Positions 45,436 to 54,100 of a DNA stretch of 64,000 bases are shown one piece after another. The position numbers and the translations under genes are program-made. This stretch comes from JAMXLO01 sp963794185 (lineage in GTDB: Bacteria; Pseudomonadota; Alphaproteobacteria; Acetobacterales; Acetobacteraceae), in NCBI GenBank assembly GCA_963794185.1, contig CAWCDM010000135.1, positions 1 through 64,000 of the forward strand, given 5' to 3'. Within the stretch, counting starts at the first letter, position 1. Each line of letters begins with the position of its first letter. The notes under the pieces are model-generated. The model did no database searches, was not told where the DNA came from, and saw nothing but the letters and a program-made list of their open reading frames with translations.

Positions 45436-46300
45436 ATGACGGCATTGCAGGTGGGGACGATCATCCGGCGCGCGCGGCTCGCCATTGGCGCCATTGGGCT
45501 GGGTCTGCTGATCGCCGGGCGGGTGTTTGCGCAGGCTCCTGGTCTCGGCACATCGGCGGAATTGGTGGATCCCAAAGTATTCCGGGTCTGCGCGGACCCG
45601 CGCAATCTGCCGTTCTCCGATGAAGCCGGCAAGGGGTTCGAGAACCGGATTGCCGAGTTGTTCGGCCAGAAACTCGGTGAGCCTGTCAGCTACACCTATT
45701 ATCCGCAGGTGATCGGCTTCGTGCGCAACACGCTGAACGCTCTGCGCTGCGACGTGATCATGGGCGTGGCGGTCGGCGACAACCTGGTGCAGACCACCAA
45801 TCCCTATTACCGCACGACCTATGCGCTGGTGTTCAAGCCAGGCGGCGGACTGGACGGAATTGAATCGCTCGGCTGATCCGCGGCTCAAGCCGGAGCACAT
45901 CGGCATTGTCGCCGGCACGCCGCCGGCGACCGTACTGGTGGAACAGGGGCTGATGGCGCTGGCCAGATCCTATGCGCTCACCGTCGATACGCGGATTGAT
46001 GCGCCGACCCACACGATGGTCAACGACATCGCGGCGGGGCAGATCGACGCCGGCGTGCTGTGGGGACCGATCGCCGGCTATTATGCGCAGCGTGCGACGC
46101 CGCGCCTCGCCGTCGCGCCGCTTCTGAAAGAGCCGGAACGGATGGACTTTCGCATCGCCATGGGCGTGCGCCCCAGCGACCAGGAATGGAAGCGCCGGCT
46201 CAATCGGCTCATCGCGGAAAACCAACCGGAGATCGACCGAATTCTCTCGGAGTACGGCGTGCCGCTGCTGGACGAGCAAGGCAAGCCGATCGCGCGGTGA
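45436..46300 (+). CDS. xoxJ: XoxJ, periplasmic binding-protein-like partner of XoxF (frameshift)
   Basis: About 288 residues. Signal peptide ends R-V-F-A-Q. F-R-V-C-A-D-P-R-N-L-P-F-S-D and E-L-G-Q-x-L are family hallmarks, with G-F-V-R-N-T-L and C-D-V-I-M-G-V. The frame breaks near 45868 and continues with L-K-P-E-H-I-G-I-V-A-G-T-P-P and G-Q-I-D-A-G-V-L-W-G-P-I-A-G-Y. XoxJ/MxaJ proteins have the SBP fold without a transporter and are thought to help activate the methanol dehydrogenase. It is 16 bases after xoxG and overlaps the next gene by GTGA. Confidence 0.92.
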
Positions 46301-46869
46301 ACAGGGCCGGCCATCGCCTTGTCGCCGCGTTTGGCATCGTGCTGCTGGTCGGCGTCGCCGCAGCGCCGGACGCGCCGCCGCCCGAACCGCTGGACTACCG
46401 CATGGACGACTATCGTTCGCCCACGCCGGCCACGTTGCGCGGCGCGACGGTGCTTTCGACGGACGACGCACAGGCCACCTGGGAACGGCACGACGCGGTG
46501 TTCATCGACGTGCTGCCGCAGCCGCCGCGCCCGGTCGGCCTGCCGCCCGCGACGATCTGGCGACCGAAGCCGCGCGACGATGTGCCGGGCAGCATCTGGT
46601 TGCCGGATACCGGGTACGGCGCGTTGGCGCCGGTGATGCAGCAATACTTCGAGCATGGGCTGCGGCAGGCTACCGGCGGCAATCAGGACCGCGCGATCGT
46701 GTTCTACTGCCTGGCGAACTGCTGGATGTCGTGGAACGCGGCGAAGCGTGCGGTCGCGCTGGGCTATACGCATGTGGCCTGGTATCCGGACGGCACCGAC
46801 GGCTGGACCGGGCATCACCTGCCACTTGAAGCGCGCACGCCGGCGCCGCGACCGCAGTCGGCCGAGTAA
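46297..46869 (+). CDS. PQQ-catabolism-associated CXXCW rhodanese-like protein
   Basis: A 190-residue exported protein with GTG start overlapping the xoxJ stop. Signal peptide R-L-V-A-A-F-G-I-V-L-L-V-G-V-A-A. The rhodanese-like fold has V-F-I-D-V-L-P, I-W-L-P-D-T-G-Y-G and the eponymous C-L-A-N-C-W-M-S-W-N-A-A-K-R-A near residue 145. Families with this motif travel with PQQ alcohol dehydrogenases. The two cysteines could carry redox or sulfur chemistry. It is the last gene of the plus-strand xox operon, facing the minus-strand ABC gene set. Confidence 0.9.
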   Translation: MNRAGHRLVAAFGIVLLVGVAAAPDAPPPEPLDYRMDDYRSPTPATLRGATVLSTDDAQATWERHDAVFIDVLPQPPRPVGLPPATIWRPKPRDDVPGSIWLPDTGYGALAPVMQQYFEHGLRQATGGNQDRAIVFYCLANCWMSWNAAKRAVALGYTHVAWYPDGTDGWTGHHLPLEARTPAPRPQSAE

Positions 46870-46894
46870 GCTTGCGCCGCCCCGGTCATTGCAG

Positions 46895-47515
46895 CTACTC
46901 CTGGATGATCCGTGCCAGCGCGAACAGCCGCTGTTCGATCTTGCCCGGCACGTCGCAGGCGTAACTCAACGCCTGTCGCCGGTCCCGGAAGACCTCCGCG
47001 TCCCAGGTGACCTGCTGCACCATCCGGTTGACCTCGCTTGCATCCGCGGAGGGATCCGCCTGCATCGTCCGCAGCTTTTCGTTGTCATCGCGAATCGCGG
47101 TGGCGAGTTCCTTCTGGCGGACGCCGAACCGGTCCAGCCCGACCATGACGGCGCCGCGTTCGTCGTCCAGCACGCTGAACAGGCCGGCGAGCAGTGCCAG
47201 CAGCCTCGCCTGCCGCTGTTCCCCGGCCTGTTGCGCGAATGCGCGGATCCTGTCCTGCGCCTGCTCGACCGGCACCCGGCGCTGCGCCAGTTCATGCACG
47301 AGATCGGCCAATTGCTGATCCTGCCGCCAATCGTTCTGGTGCTCATCGAGCGGCGGACCCGACCAGATCGCCGCAAGCGAGAGCCGCGGCACCTTGATCT
47401 GCTGGCACGGCCAGTCGGGATCGCGCGGCCCGGGCGGTGCGGCATCGGCCGCCGCCACCGCGAACATTGCGGCGAATACCAGTCCCGAAATGCGAAGGCG
47501 CGGGGAAAGAATCAT
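46895..47515 (-). CDS. Exported helical protein of the Lut/Ped-type ABC cluster
   Basis: About 206 residues from the ATG at 47515. Signal peptide L-R-I-S-G-L-V-F-A-A-M-F-A-V-A-A-A-D-A-A. The mature part is strongly helical and charged, with an early W-P-C-Q-Q-I-K-V-P-R-L-S and S-Y-A-C-D-V-P near the end. As sequenced it is in frame with the permease upstream and no stop separates them. In related loci this is a separate exported protein (LutG-like position). It is the last gene of the minus-strand ABC operon. Its role is unknown, possibly a periplasmic accessory to metal transport. Confidence 0.78.
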   Translation of the reverse strand: MILSPRLRISGLVFAAMFAVAAADAAPPGPRDPDWPCQQIKVPRLSLAAIWSGPPLDEHQNDWRQDQQLADLVHELAQRRVPVEQAQDRIRAFAQQAGEQRQARLLALLAGLFSVLDDERGAVMVGLDRFGVRQKELATAIRDDNEKLRTMQADPSADASEVNRMVQQVTWDAEVFRDRRQALSYACDVPGKIEQRLFALARIIQE

Positions 47516-48352
47516 CCGCCCGCCGCGACGTGCGATGAAGCCGCGCGCGGGATCGTATGCGATGATCGCGCCGGTCATGAACACGATCGTCATGACCACG
47601 ACCACCGCGAGCGACATCCAGTCGATCTCGGCGTACAGTGCGAAGCGGATCAGCTCCACGGCATAGGTGAACGGGTTCAGCCGGCAGATCGCGTAGACGA
47701 CCGGGCTTGACTGCTGCACCAGCCACAGCGGGTAAAGCGCGGACGAGGCGAAGAACATCGGGAAGATGACGAAATTCATCACCCCGGCAAAATTCTCGAG
47801 CTGGCGGATGGCTGACGACAGCAGCATGCCGAGCGCGCCAAGCATCATGCCGGACAGCGCGAGCGCGGGCAGCACGGTGACATAGCCCCAGAGCGGCGCC
47901 TCGACCCCCCAGAGCCATGCAACCACCAGATAGGCGTAGACCTGAAAGATCGACACCACGGTGCTCGCCAGCAGCTTCCCCGTCAGCAGGAACCAGCGCG
48001 GGAACGGGCTCACCAGCAGCATGCGCATGTTGCCCATTTCGCGGTCGTAGACCATCGAGAGCGAGGACTGCATGCCGTTGAACAACTGGATCATCGCCAT
48101 CAGGCCGGGCGTGACATAGACCTCGTAAAGCACGTAGGTCTCGTAAGGCGGAATGATCGACACGCCGAGAATCTGGCGGAAGCCGGCGGCGAAGATGAAC
48201 AGCCAGACCAGCGGGCGAACCAGCGCCGAGACGAAGCGCTCACGCTGATGCACGAAACGCAGCGCCTCGCGCCAGGCGATGCCGTTCAGGCAAATCAGGT
48301 ACTGGCCGATCGTGAAGCCGGGGCTTCGGCCGGCAATGTCGCCCGCGCTCAT
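47513..48352 (-). CDS. ABC-2 type permease, LutF/PedB-like
   Basis: About 279 residues with six membrane helices. E-A-L-R-F-V-H-Q-R-E-R-F-V-S-A-L-V-R-P and Y-E-V-Y-V-T-P-G-L-M-A-M, then D-R-E-M-G-N-M-R-M-L-L-V-S-P-F-P-R, are typical of the permease annotated in PQQ alcohol-dehydrogenase clusters. In Methylorubrum (lut) and Pseudomonas (ped) this ABC set is known to support lanthanide uptake. Its start overlaps the ATPase stop by ATGA. The stop expected before the downstream exported protein is missing, either a fusion or a one-base error near 47516. Confidence 0.87.
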
Positions 48353-49149
48353 TCCGACCCGCCAGGCGCTGTGCCGGTCAATGCGACAAACGCGCCGCGC
48401 ATGTCGGCCGCACCGGTCGATGCCACAACGTCCGAAACATCGCCGGCGGCGAGCACACGCCCGCGATGCAGTACCACCACCGCGTCGTCATCGGTGACCT
48501 CGTCGAGCAGATGGGTGGCCCACAGCACCGCCACGCCGCGCTCGCGCACCAGCGAGCGGACATGGCGCAGGATGGTGGCGCGGGATGCAACGTCCAGGCC
48601 GACCGTCGGCTCGTCCAGCACCAGCACGCAGGGCCGGTGCAGCAGCGCGCGCGCGATCTCGACCCGCCGCATCTGGCCGCCCGACAATTTGCGCACCGCG
48701 TCCTTGGCGCGGTCGGCCAGCTCGATCTCCTGCAGCGCCGCGCGCGCGCGAACGCGGGCCTCGCGGCCGCCGATGCCGTGCAGCGCGGCGTGATATTGCA
48801 GGTTCTCCATCACCGACAGATCGAGATCGAGCGTGCGCGCCTGAAACACCACGCCGAGCAGGCGCAGCGCCTCGCCGGGCTCGCGCGACACGCGATGGCC
48901 GAGCACGTCGATCGAGCCCTGGCGCGTGTCGTAGAGCCGCGTGATCAGCGAGAACAGCGTGGTCTTGCCTGCGCCGTTCAGCCCGAGCAGCGCGGTGAAG
49001 CGCGACTGCGGCACGGTCAGGCTGACGTCCTGCAGCGCCTGGCGCGACCCGTAGGCGTGGCTTACGCCGCGCACAGCGAGCGCCGCCACACCAGGCATGG
49101 CATCGGCCGCAGTGCGGGGAGAAAAATCGGTGACGGCGGCGCTGGTCAT
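48349..49149 (-). CDS. ABC ATPase, LutE/PedA-like
   Basis: About 266 residues from the ATG at 49149. Walker A G-L-N-G-A-G-K-T-T near residue 55, Q-loop V-V-F-Q-A-R-T-L-D-L-D-L, signature L-S-G-G-Q-M-R-R, Walker B V-L-V-L-D-E-P-T-V-G-L-D and switch H in W-A-T-H-L-L-D-E-V. It energises the adjacent permease. Both ends overlap their neighbours by ATGA, making a tightly coupled SBP, propeller, ATPase and permease operon. It is uninterrupted. Confidence 0.9.
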   Translation of the reverse strand: MTSAAVTDFSPRTAADAMPGVAALAVRGVSHAYGSRQALQDVSLTVPQSRFTALLGLNGAGKTTLFSLITRLYDTRQGSIDVLGHRVSREPGEALRLLGVVFQARTLDLDLSVMENLQYHAALHGIGGREARVRARAALQEIELADRAKDAVRKLSGGQMRRVEIARALLHRPCVLVLDEPTVGLDVASRATILRHVRSLVRERGVAVLWATHLLDEVTDDDAVVVLHRGRVLAAGDVSDVVASTGAADMRGAFVALTGTAPGGSE

Positions 49150-50136
49150 TTCGGCGACACGACCACGCCCCACGGCAGGCGGCCGACCGGGATCGACTTC
49201 ACCACGTCCAGCGAGGCGACGTCGATCACCGAGATGTCGTTGGAAAGTCCGTTGGTGGTCAGCAGGTATTTCTGGTCCGGCGTGAACGCCATCTGCCAGA
49301 CGCGCTGCCCGACCAGCAGGTATTTTCGCACCTTGTAGGTCTTCGTGTCGATCACCGCGACGCGGTTGGCCGGTCCCATGGCGACGAAGGCGGTCGAATC
49401 ATCCTTGGTGAACTGGATGCCCACCGGCTGGATCGCCTCGGCGCGAAGGCCCTGCACGTCGAACGATGATCTTGTGGGTCACCGCATGCTGCACCGGATC
49501 GATCACGCTGACCGTGCCGCCGAGTTCGGACGATACCCAGACCTCCGAGCCATCGTGCTTGAACATGGCGGCGCGCGGCCGCGCATCGACCAGCACGCCG
49601 GCCACCATTTTCCGCGTCTTGTAGTCGAGGAAATGCGCCATGTTGGTGGTCTCGGACGTGTTCACGATGGTCTGGCCGTCCGGGCTCACCGCCATGCCCT
49701 CGGGCTCGACCCCGGTCGGGATCTCCGCGATCATCTTGCGCGTGGGCACGTCGATCACGGTCACCATGTTGTCGTCCTCGTTCGACACATACAGCGGATT
49801 GCCGGAGACGTGCAGGGCGAAGGTCTCGGGATCCGGGCCGGACGGCAGGTTGCCGACGATGCGCAGCGTCTTGGCGTCGATCATCTGGATCGTGTCGTCG
49901 TCGCTCGCGCAGACAAGTATCAAGGTTCCGTCCGCGGTCATCGTTATGCCGCGCGGGCGCTGCCCGACCGGCACCGTCTGCACGGTCTTCATCTGGTCGA
50001 GATCGACCACGCTCATGGTGTTGTCGCGCTCGTTGGTCACGTAGGCGGTGAAGGCGCGCGCGGCGTCCGGTGTCGCCGCCAGCAGCAATCCGGCGAAACA
50101 CCAGGCCGGCCATGCGCCACGCTTGTTCCGTGTCAT
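49146..50136 (-). CDS. YVTN beta-propeller protein of the Lut/Ped cluster (frameshift)
   Basis: About 329 residues. Signal peptide followed by A-Y-V-T-N-E-R-D-N-T-M-S-V-V-D-L, which is the first of seven YVTN-type blades: Y-V-S-N-E-D-D-N-M-V-T-V-I-D, W-V-S-S-E-L-G-G-T-V-S-V-I-D, T-T-N-G-L-S-N-D-I-S-V-I-D. The frame breaks near 49466, before F-D-V-Q-G-L-R-A-E-A. The position equals LutD in lut loci. The ATG at 50136 overlaps the upstream stop, and 50148 is an alternative. A periplasmic scaffold or metal-chaperone role is plausible but unproven. Confidence 0.88.
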
Positions 50137-51362
50137 TGCAGTTTGCATTTGGTTTCCGGCCGGTCGATGCCGAGCGTGTCGAGCTCCGTCACCTGGTGCA
50201 GGAAGCCCGGCTGCGGCGACACCGACACGACGGTGCGGCCGTCGGACAGCAGGATCGGTTGGCGAAGCTGCCAGTCCCAGTTGCGCAATGTGAGCTTCTG
50301 TCCCTTGTAGGCGGCGACGCCGAAATCCGCCCCCTTCATGTCCTGCATGATCTTTGCAGGATCAGCCGATGCGCTGCGACTGGCGGCCTCGCCGATCATG
50401 CGGCACGCGGTCCAGGCCTGCATGTCGAGTTCGGTCATGCGGCGATGCGCGACGCGGACGAAGCGGTCCTGAAGCTGCGCACCGCCCCAGGATTCGCTGC
50501 CCGGATCCCAGGTCACCGGCCGCAGTCCCGCCGATCCGGCGACCGGGCGCGCGTCCCAGGTGCGATACGGCAGGTAATCGCCGAACACGCTGTTTTCATC
50601 CGCCACCACCAGCACGTCGTAGTCCGGCAGTCCCTGCGTGAACACCGGTACCTGCTGCTGGGTCTGCACCACGCCGGAATCGGTTTGACGCGCGCCGCCG
50701 GTGTCGGTGTATTCGCGCTCCTTCACGATGCGTGCGCCGAAGCGCTTGGCCGCGCGGCGATAGGCGTCCGCCAGCAGCACATCCTCGGGGTGCGAACCAT
50801 GGGCCAGCACCCAGCGCGACCATTTCTTCCATACGAGATACTGCGCCAGCGCGTCGGCGAGCATGCTGCGCGACGGCGCGACATGGATCACGTTGTCGCG
50901 ACAGTCCTGCTGGCGCAGCGCATCGTCGGGCGCCTTGATGTTGAACAGCACGACGCCCTTGGCGCCGCCGGCGCCGGCGAGCTTCAGCAGACGGTCCGCC
51001 GGAACATCCGTCAGCACCAGCGCGATGCCGCGATCGGTCAGCGATGTGAGCATTGCCACCAGATCATCGTCGCCGCGCACCGGCGCATCCGACAGCTCGA
51101 AGCGCTGATTCATGAAGCGGCCGGTCGTGTCGTTGTCGCTCATCGCGAGCTTCGCGCCGGCCAGGCCGCCATCCGGCGGCTGCTTGTCCAGCAGCGAGAT
51201 CGTCGGCTGCGGCTCGGTCCAGCGGAGGTAGCCAACCTGCACGGTGGCCGCGTCGGCACGCGCCGCGCGCGCCGCCAGCGCGAGCACCGCACCACCGGCC
51301 GCGCCTGCCATCAAGGCGCGCCGGCCGAACCGGTCGTGCCGCATCGGCGTTGGACGTTTCAT
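50133..51362 (-). CDS. ABC substrate-binding protein, LutA-like
   Basis: A 409-residue type I periplasmic binding protein. Twin-arginine signal F-G-R-R-A-L-M-A-G-A-A-G-G-A-V, then V-G-Y-L-R-W-T-E-P-Q-P-T-I-S, D-N-D-T-T-G-R-F and C-R-D-N-V-I-H-V-A-P-S-R-S-M. Closing segments are L-R-N-W-D-W-Q-L-R-Q-P and L-D-T-L-G-I-D. It matches the binding subunit named for PQQ-dependent alcohol dehydrogenase systems, equivalent to LutA. The ligand is probably a lanthanide or its chelate by analogy. It is first gene of the minus-strand operon, and an internal ATG at 51344 could also start it. Confidence 0.9.
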   Translation of the reverse strand: MKRPTPMRHDRFGRRALMAGAAGGAVLALAARAARADAATVQVGYLRWTEPQPTISLLDKQPPDGGLAGAKLAMSDNDTTGRFMNQRFELSDAPVRGDDDLVAMLTSLTDRGIALVLTDVPADRLLKLAGAGGAKGVVLFNIKAPDDALRQQDCRDNVIHVAPSRSMLADALAQYLVWKKWSRWVLAHGSHPEDVLLADAYRRAAKRFGARIVKEREYTDTGGARQTDSGVVQTQQQVPVFTQGLPDYDVLVVADENSVFGDYLPYRTWDARPVAGSAGLRPVTWDPGSESWGGAQLQDRFVRVAHRRMTELDMQAWTACRMIGEAASRSASADPAKIMQDMKGADFGVAAYKGQKLTLRNWDWQLRQPILLSDGRTVVSVSPQPGFLHQVTELDTLGIDRPETKCKLQ

Positions 51363-51498
51363 TCGGACCGAGGATGGAGAACTCTTGATGGCCGTTCAAG
51401 CAGCGCCGCCGCGCCGAGGCCGTCGGATCGGGATATTCGGCATGAAATTCTGGCAATCCGCGCAGGAGATACTGTATCTGCCGCGGCAGCCTGGCCGC

Positions 51499-51531
51499 AG
51501 GGAAAGCCCAGGGGAAAGCCCAGGGGAAAGC
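51499..51531 (+). repeat. Tandem AGGGGAAAGCCC repeat carrying three Shine-Dalgarno-like cores
   Basis: Almost three copies of the 12-mer AGGGGAAAGCCC lie directly in front of the small gene at 51533, each with a purine core able to pair with 16S rRNA. Only the last is at a normal distance. Slippage could vary copy number and tune translation. Confidence 0.8.
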
Positions 51532-51532
51532 A

Positions 51533-51745
51533 ATGCAACTGGTTGACCTCGTTCTCCTGGCATGCACCCTGGCCAATCCGGGCGCCTGTCGCGAGTATCA
51601 TCTCCTGTTCCAGACCGCGGGCTCTCTGCAGGCCTGCACGATGGAGGCGCAGCCCTACCTCGCCCAATGGGTCGGCGAGCATCCGAACTTCCGCGTGGCG
51701 CGCTGGTATTGCGCCTGGCCCGACCAGGAGGAGGAAAAAGGCTAA
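51533..51745 (+). CDS. Small cysteine-containing exported protein
   Basis: A 70-residue protein. Hydrophobic lead L-V-D-L-V-L-L-A-C-T-L-A-N-P-G-A-C-R, then a compact domain with C-T-M-E-A-Q-P and R-W-Y-C-A-W-P-D-Q-E, four cysteines in total. I recall similar short proteins near alcohol oxidation genes in alphaproteobacteria but no function. It lies between the divergent LutA-like gene and the cytochrome, on the cytochrome strand. Confidence 0.65.
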   Translation: MQLVDLVLLACTLANPGACREYHLLFQTAGSLQACTMEAQPYLAQWVGEHPNFRVARWYCAWPDQEEEKG

Positions 51746-51818
51746 GCGGCACGTTGACAGCAGGCTGCCCGTATCTGCAACTTCCGCCCCGAAACGCAAA
51801 TGGGAAGGAGGTCGCCGG

Positions 51819-52208
51819 GTGCTCCGTACAGCATTCGTTGCAACGACGCTGCTCATGGCGGGCCTGAGCCAGGTGCGCGCGCAGGACGCGGCGGCGGGCG
51901 AGAAGGTTTTCGTCGTGTGCCGCGCCTGCCATCAGATCGGTCCGAACGCCAAGATCGCGGTCGGGCCCGTGCTCAACGGCATCATCGGGCGCACGGCAGG
52001 CACCTACCCGGGCTACAACTATTCGCCGGCCAACAAGGACTCCGGCATCGTCTGGACGCCGGAGGAACTCGACAAGTATCTGACAAATCCTCAGGTGGTC
52101 GTGCCGCACACCAAGATGCTCTTTCCCGGCCTGAAGGAAGAGCAGAAGCGGAAGGACGTGATCGCGTTTATCGAGCAGTTCGGGCCGGACGGGGAAAAGA
52201 AGCAGTAG
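51819..52208 (+). CDS. Class I cytochrome c
   Basis: A 129-residue exported cytochrome. GTG start after AAGGAGG, signal ending Q-V-R-A-Q, then G-E-K-V-F-V-V-C-R-A-C-H-Q-I-G with the haem-binding C-x-x-C-H. G-P-V-L-N-G-I-I-G-R follows, and P-H-T-K-M-L-F-P-G with the axial methionine. This is a mitochondrial-type cytochrome c2. It probably carries electrons from XoxG or another quinoprotein partner to the terminal oxidase. It is placed directly before frmA with a 25-base gap. Confidence 0.92.
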   Translation: MLRTAFVATTLLMAGLSQVRAQDAAAGEKVFVVCRACHQIGPNAKIAVGPVLNGIIGRTAGTYPGYNYSPANKDSGIVWTPEELDKYLTNPQVVVPHTKMLFPGLKEEQKRKDVIAFIEQFGPDGEKKQ

Positions 52209-52233
52209 TCTTCGCCACAAGGGAGGTGACGTC

Positions 52234-53344
52234 ATGAAGGTCCGTGCCGCCGTGGCCCGCGAGGCGGGCAAGCCGCTCAGCCTGGAGACGGTGGACGTCG
52301 AAGGCCCACGCGCGGGCGAGGTGCTGGTCGAGATCAAGGCCACCGGCATCTGCCACACCGACGAATTCACCCTCTCCGGCGCCGACCCCGAGGGCATCTT
52401 CCCCGCAATCCTCGGCCATGAGGGCGCGGGTATCGTGGCCGAGGTGGGCGCCGGCGTGACCAGCCTGAAGGTGGGCGATCACGTCATCCCGCTCTACACG
52501 CCGGAATGCCGGCAGTGCGAATATTGCCTCAGCCGCAAGACCAATCTGTGCGTGGCAATCCGCGCGACGCAGGGGCGCGGCGTCATGCCCGACGGCACCA
52601 GCCGGTTCTCGAGCAACGGGACGCCGGTGATGCACTATATGGGCACCTCGACCTTCGCCAACTTCACCGTGCTGCCCGAGATCGCACTGGCGAAGATCCG
52701 CGAGGACGCGCCGTTCGACAAGGTCTGCTACATCGGCTGCGGCGTCACCACCGGCATCGGCGCGGTGATCAACACCGCGAAGGTCGAGGCCGGCGCGCGC
52801 GCCGTGGTGTTCGGCCTGGGCGGGATCGGGCTGAACGTGATCCAGGGCCTGCGCCTGGTCGGCGCCGAGATGATCGTCGGCGTGGACCTCAACCCGAACC
52901 GCCGCGCGGTCGCGGAGAAATTCGGCATGACGCATTTCGTCAATCCGTCCGAGGTGCAGGGCGACCTGGTGCCGCACCTGGTCGAGGTGACGAAAGGCGG
53001 CGCCGACTACAGCTTCGAGTGCATCGGCAACGTGAAGGTCATGCGCCAGGCGCTGGAATGCGCCCACCGCGGCTGGGGCCAGTCGATCATCATCGGCGTC
53101 GCCGGGTCGGGTCAGGAGATCGCCACGCGGCCGTTCCAACTGGTGACCGGCCGCGTCTGGAAGGGCACCGCGTTCGGCGGCGCGCGCGGGCCGCACCGAT
53201 GTGCCGCGGATCGTCGATTGGTACATGGAAGGCCGCATCAACATCGACGACCTGATCACCCATGTACTGCCGTTCGACCAGATCAACGAGGGCTTCGATC
53301 TGATGCGGCGGGGCGAGAGCATCCGCACCGTCGTGACGTACTGA
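52234..53344 (+). CDS. frmA: S-(hydroxymethyl)glutathione dehydrogenase, class III ADH (frameshift)
   Basis: About 369 residues. Catalytic zinc site G-I-C-H-T-D-E-F and G-H-E-G-A-G, structural zinc E-C-R-Q-C-E-Y-C-L-S-R-K-T-N-L-C, and NAD motif G-L-G-G-I-G-L. A single inserted C near 53191 (GGGCC) breaks the frame, which resumes at T-D-V-P-R-I-V-D-W-Y-M-E-G and ends R-T-V-V-T-Y. It oxidises the glutathione adduct of formaldehyde to S-formylglutathione in the cytoplasm. Its place beside gfa and downstream of the xox genes gives a complete methanol-to-formate route except for the final hydrolase, which is not seen here. Confidence 0.94.
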
Positions 53345-53382
53345 TTCCTTACCCTCGCCCACGCCCCCGCGCTGCCGGAGAC

Positions 53383-53961
53383 TCAGGCCGGCAGCGCGCC
53401 GGAGGCCTTTGCGACATGGGTGGCGATCGCGTCCATCAGGGGCGGCGACAGGCAGTCGTACGGCTCGAGCCCAAGTTCCTTCAGCCGGCCGCGGATCCCG
53501 GCCATCTTGTCGGGCGACACGCCCAATTCGATCACCGACGACACGAAGGCGGCGAAGGCCGGCGGCGCCCAGCCTGCTTCCTGGAACAGTTCGGGGTGCA
53601 CGAAGTCGAAGCCGTAGAACGGGTGCTTGGTGTTCTCGATCCGGCCGTACATGTGCACGCCGCAGCCCTTGCAGGCGTAGCGCTGGATCGCCGCACTGGG
53701 GTCCACGATCGCGAGCTTGTCGGCATTCTCGGTCACGCTCAGGTTGGCGCGCGGCACGACGGCGACGACGGAAAAGGCTGCGCCGGCCGGCTTCCAGCAC
53801 TTGGTGCAGCCGCAGGCATGGTCGTACGCCACGTCGCCGGTGATCGCGACCTTCACCGGCGCCTGGGCGCATTTGCACACCAGCGTGCCGCCGGCAAAAT
53901 TTCCCCCGCCTGCCTTGACCCCTTGATCGACGGACGGATGAATCGAAACCGTTCCGGACAT
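53383..53961 (-). CDS. gfa: Glutathione-dependent formaldehyde-activating enzyme
   Basis: A 192-residue CENP-V/GFA fold protein. Zinc-binding cysteines are in L-V-C-K-C, H-A-C-G-C-T-K-C-W-K-P-A-G-A and Y-A-C-K-G-C-G-V-H-M-Y-G-R. The P-F-Y-G-F-D-F-V-H-P block is also typical. Gfa is reported to speed formation of S-hydroxymethylglutathione from formaldehyde and glutathione, the substrate of the convergent frmA product. It is intact. Confidence 0.93.
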   Translation of the reverse strand: MSGTVSIHPSVDQGVKAGGGNFAGGTLVCKCAQAPVKVAITGDVAYDHACGCTKCWKPAGAAFSVVAVVPRANLSVTENADKLAIVDPSAAIQRYACKGCGVHMYGRIENTKHPFYGFDFVHPELFQEAGWAPPAFAAFVSSVIELGVSPDKMAGIRGRLKELGLEPYDCLSPPLMDAIATHVAKASGALPA

Positions 53962-54100
53962 GTTGCACTCCCCATGTTTGGTGGTGGCTGGACTCTGCCG
54001 ATTTCGATGCTACGGCAAAGCAGGAGACCCGGCAATTCCGCAGGTTCGTGTACATTCGACCGGATAGTGACCCGGTGCGCCGCGCGGCCGGGCGGGGAAA

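Noticed and set aside
50070..52208. 712-codon plus frame spanning the binding-protein gene and the cytochrome
   Set aside because: Only its last 130 codons, the cytochrome, are real. The rest is antisense to the LutA-like gene.
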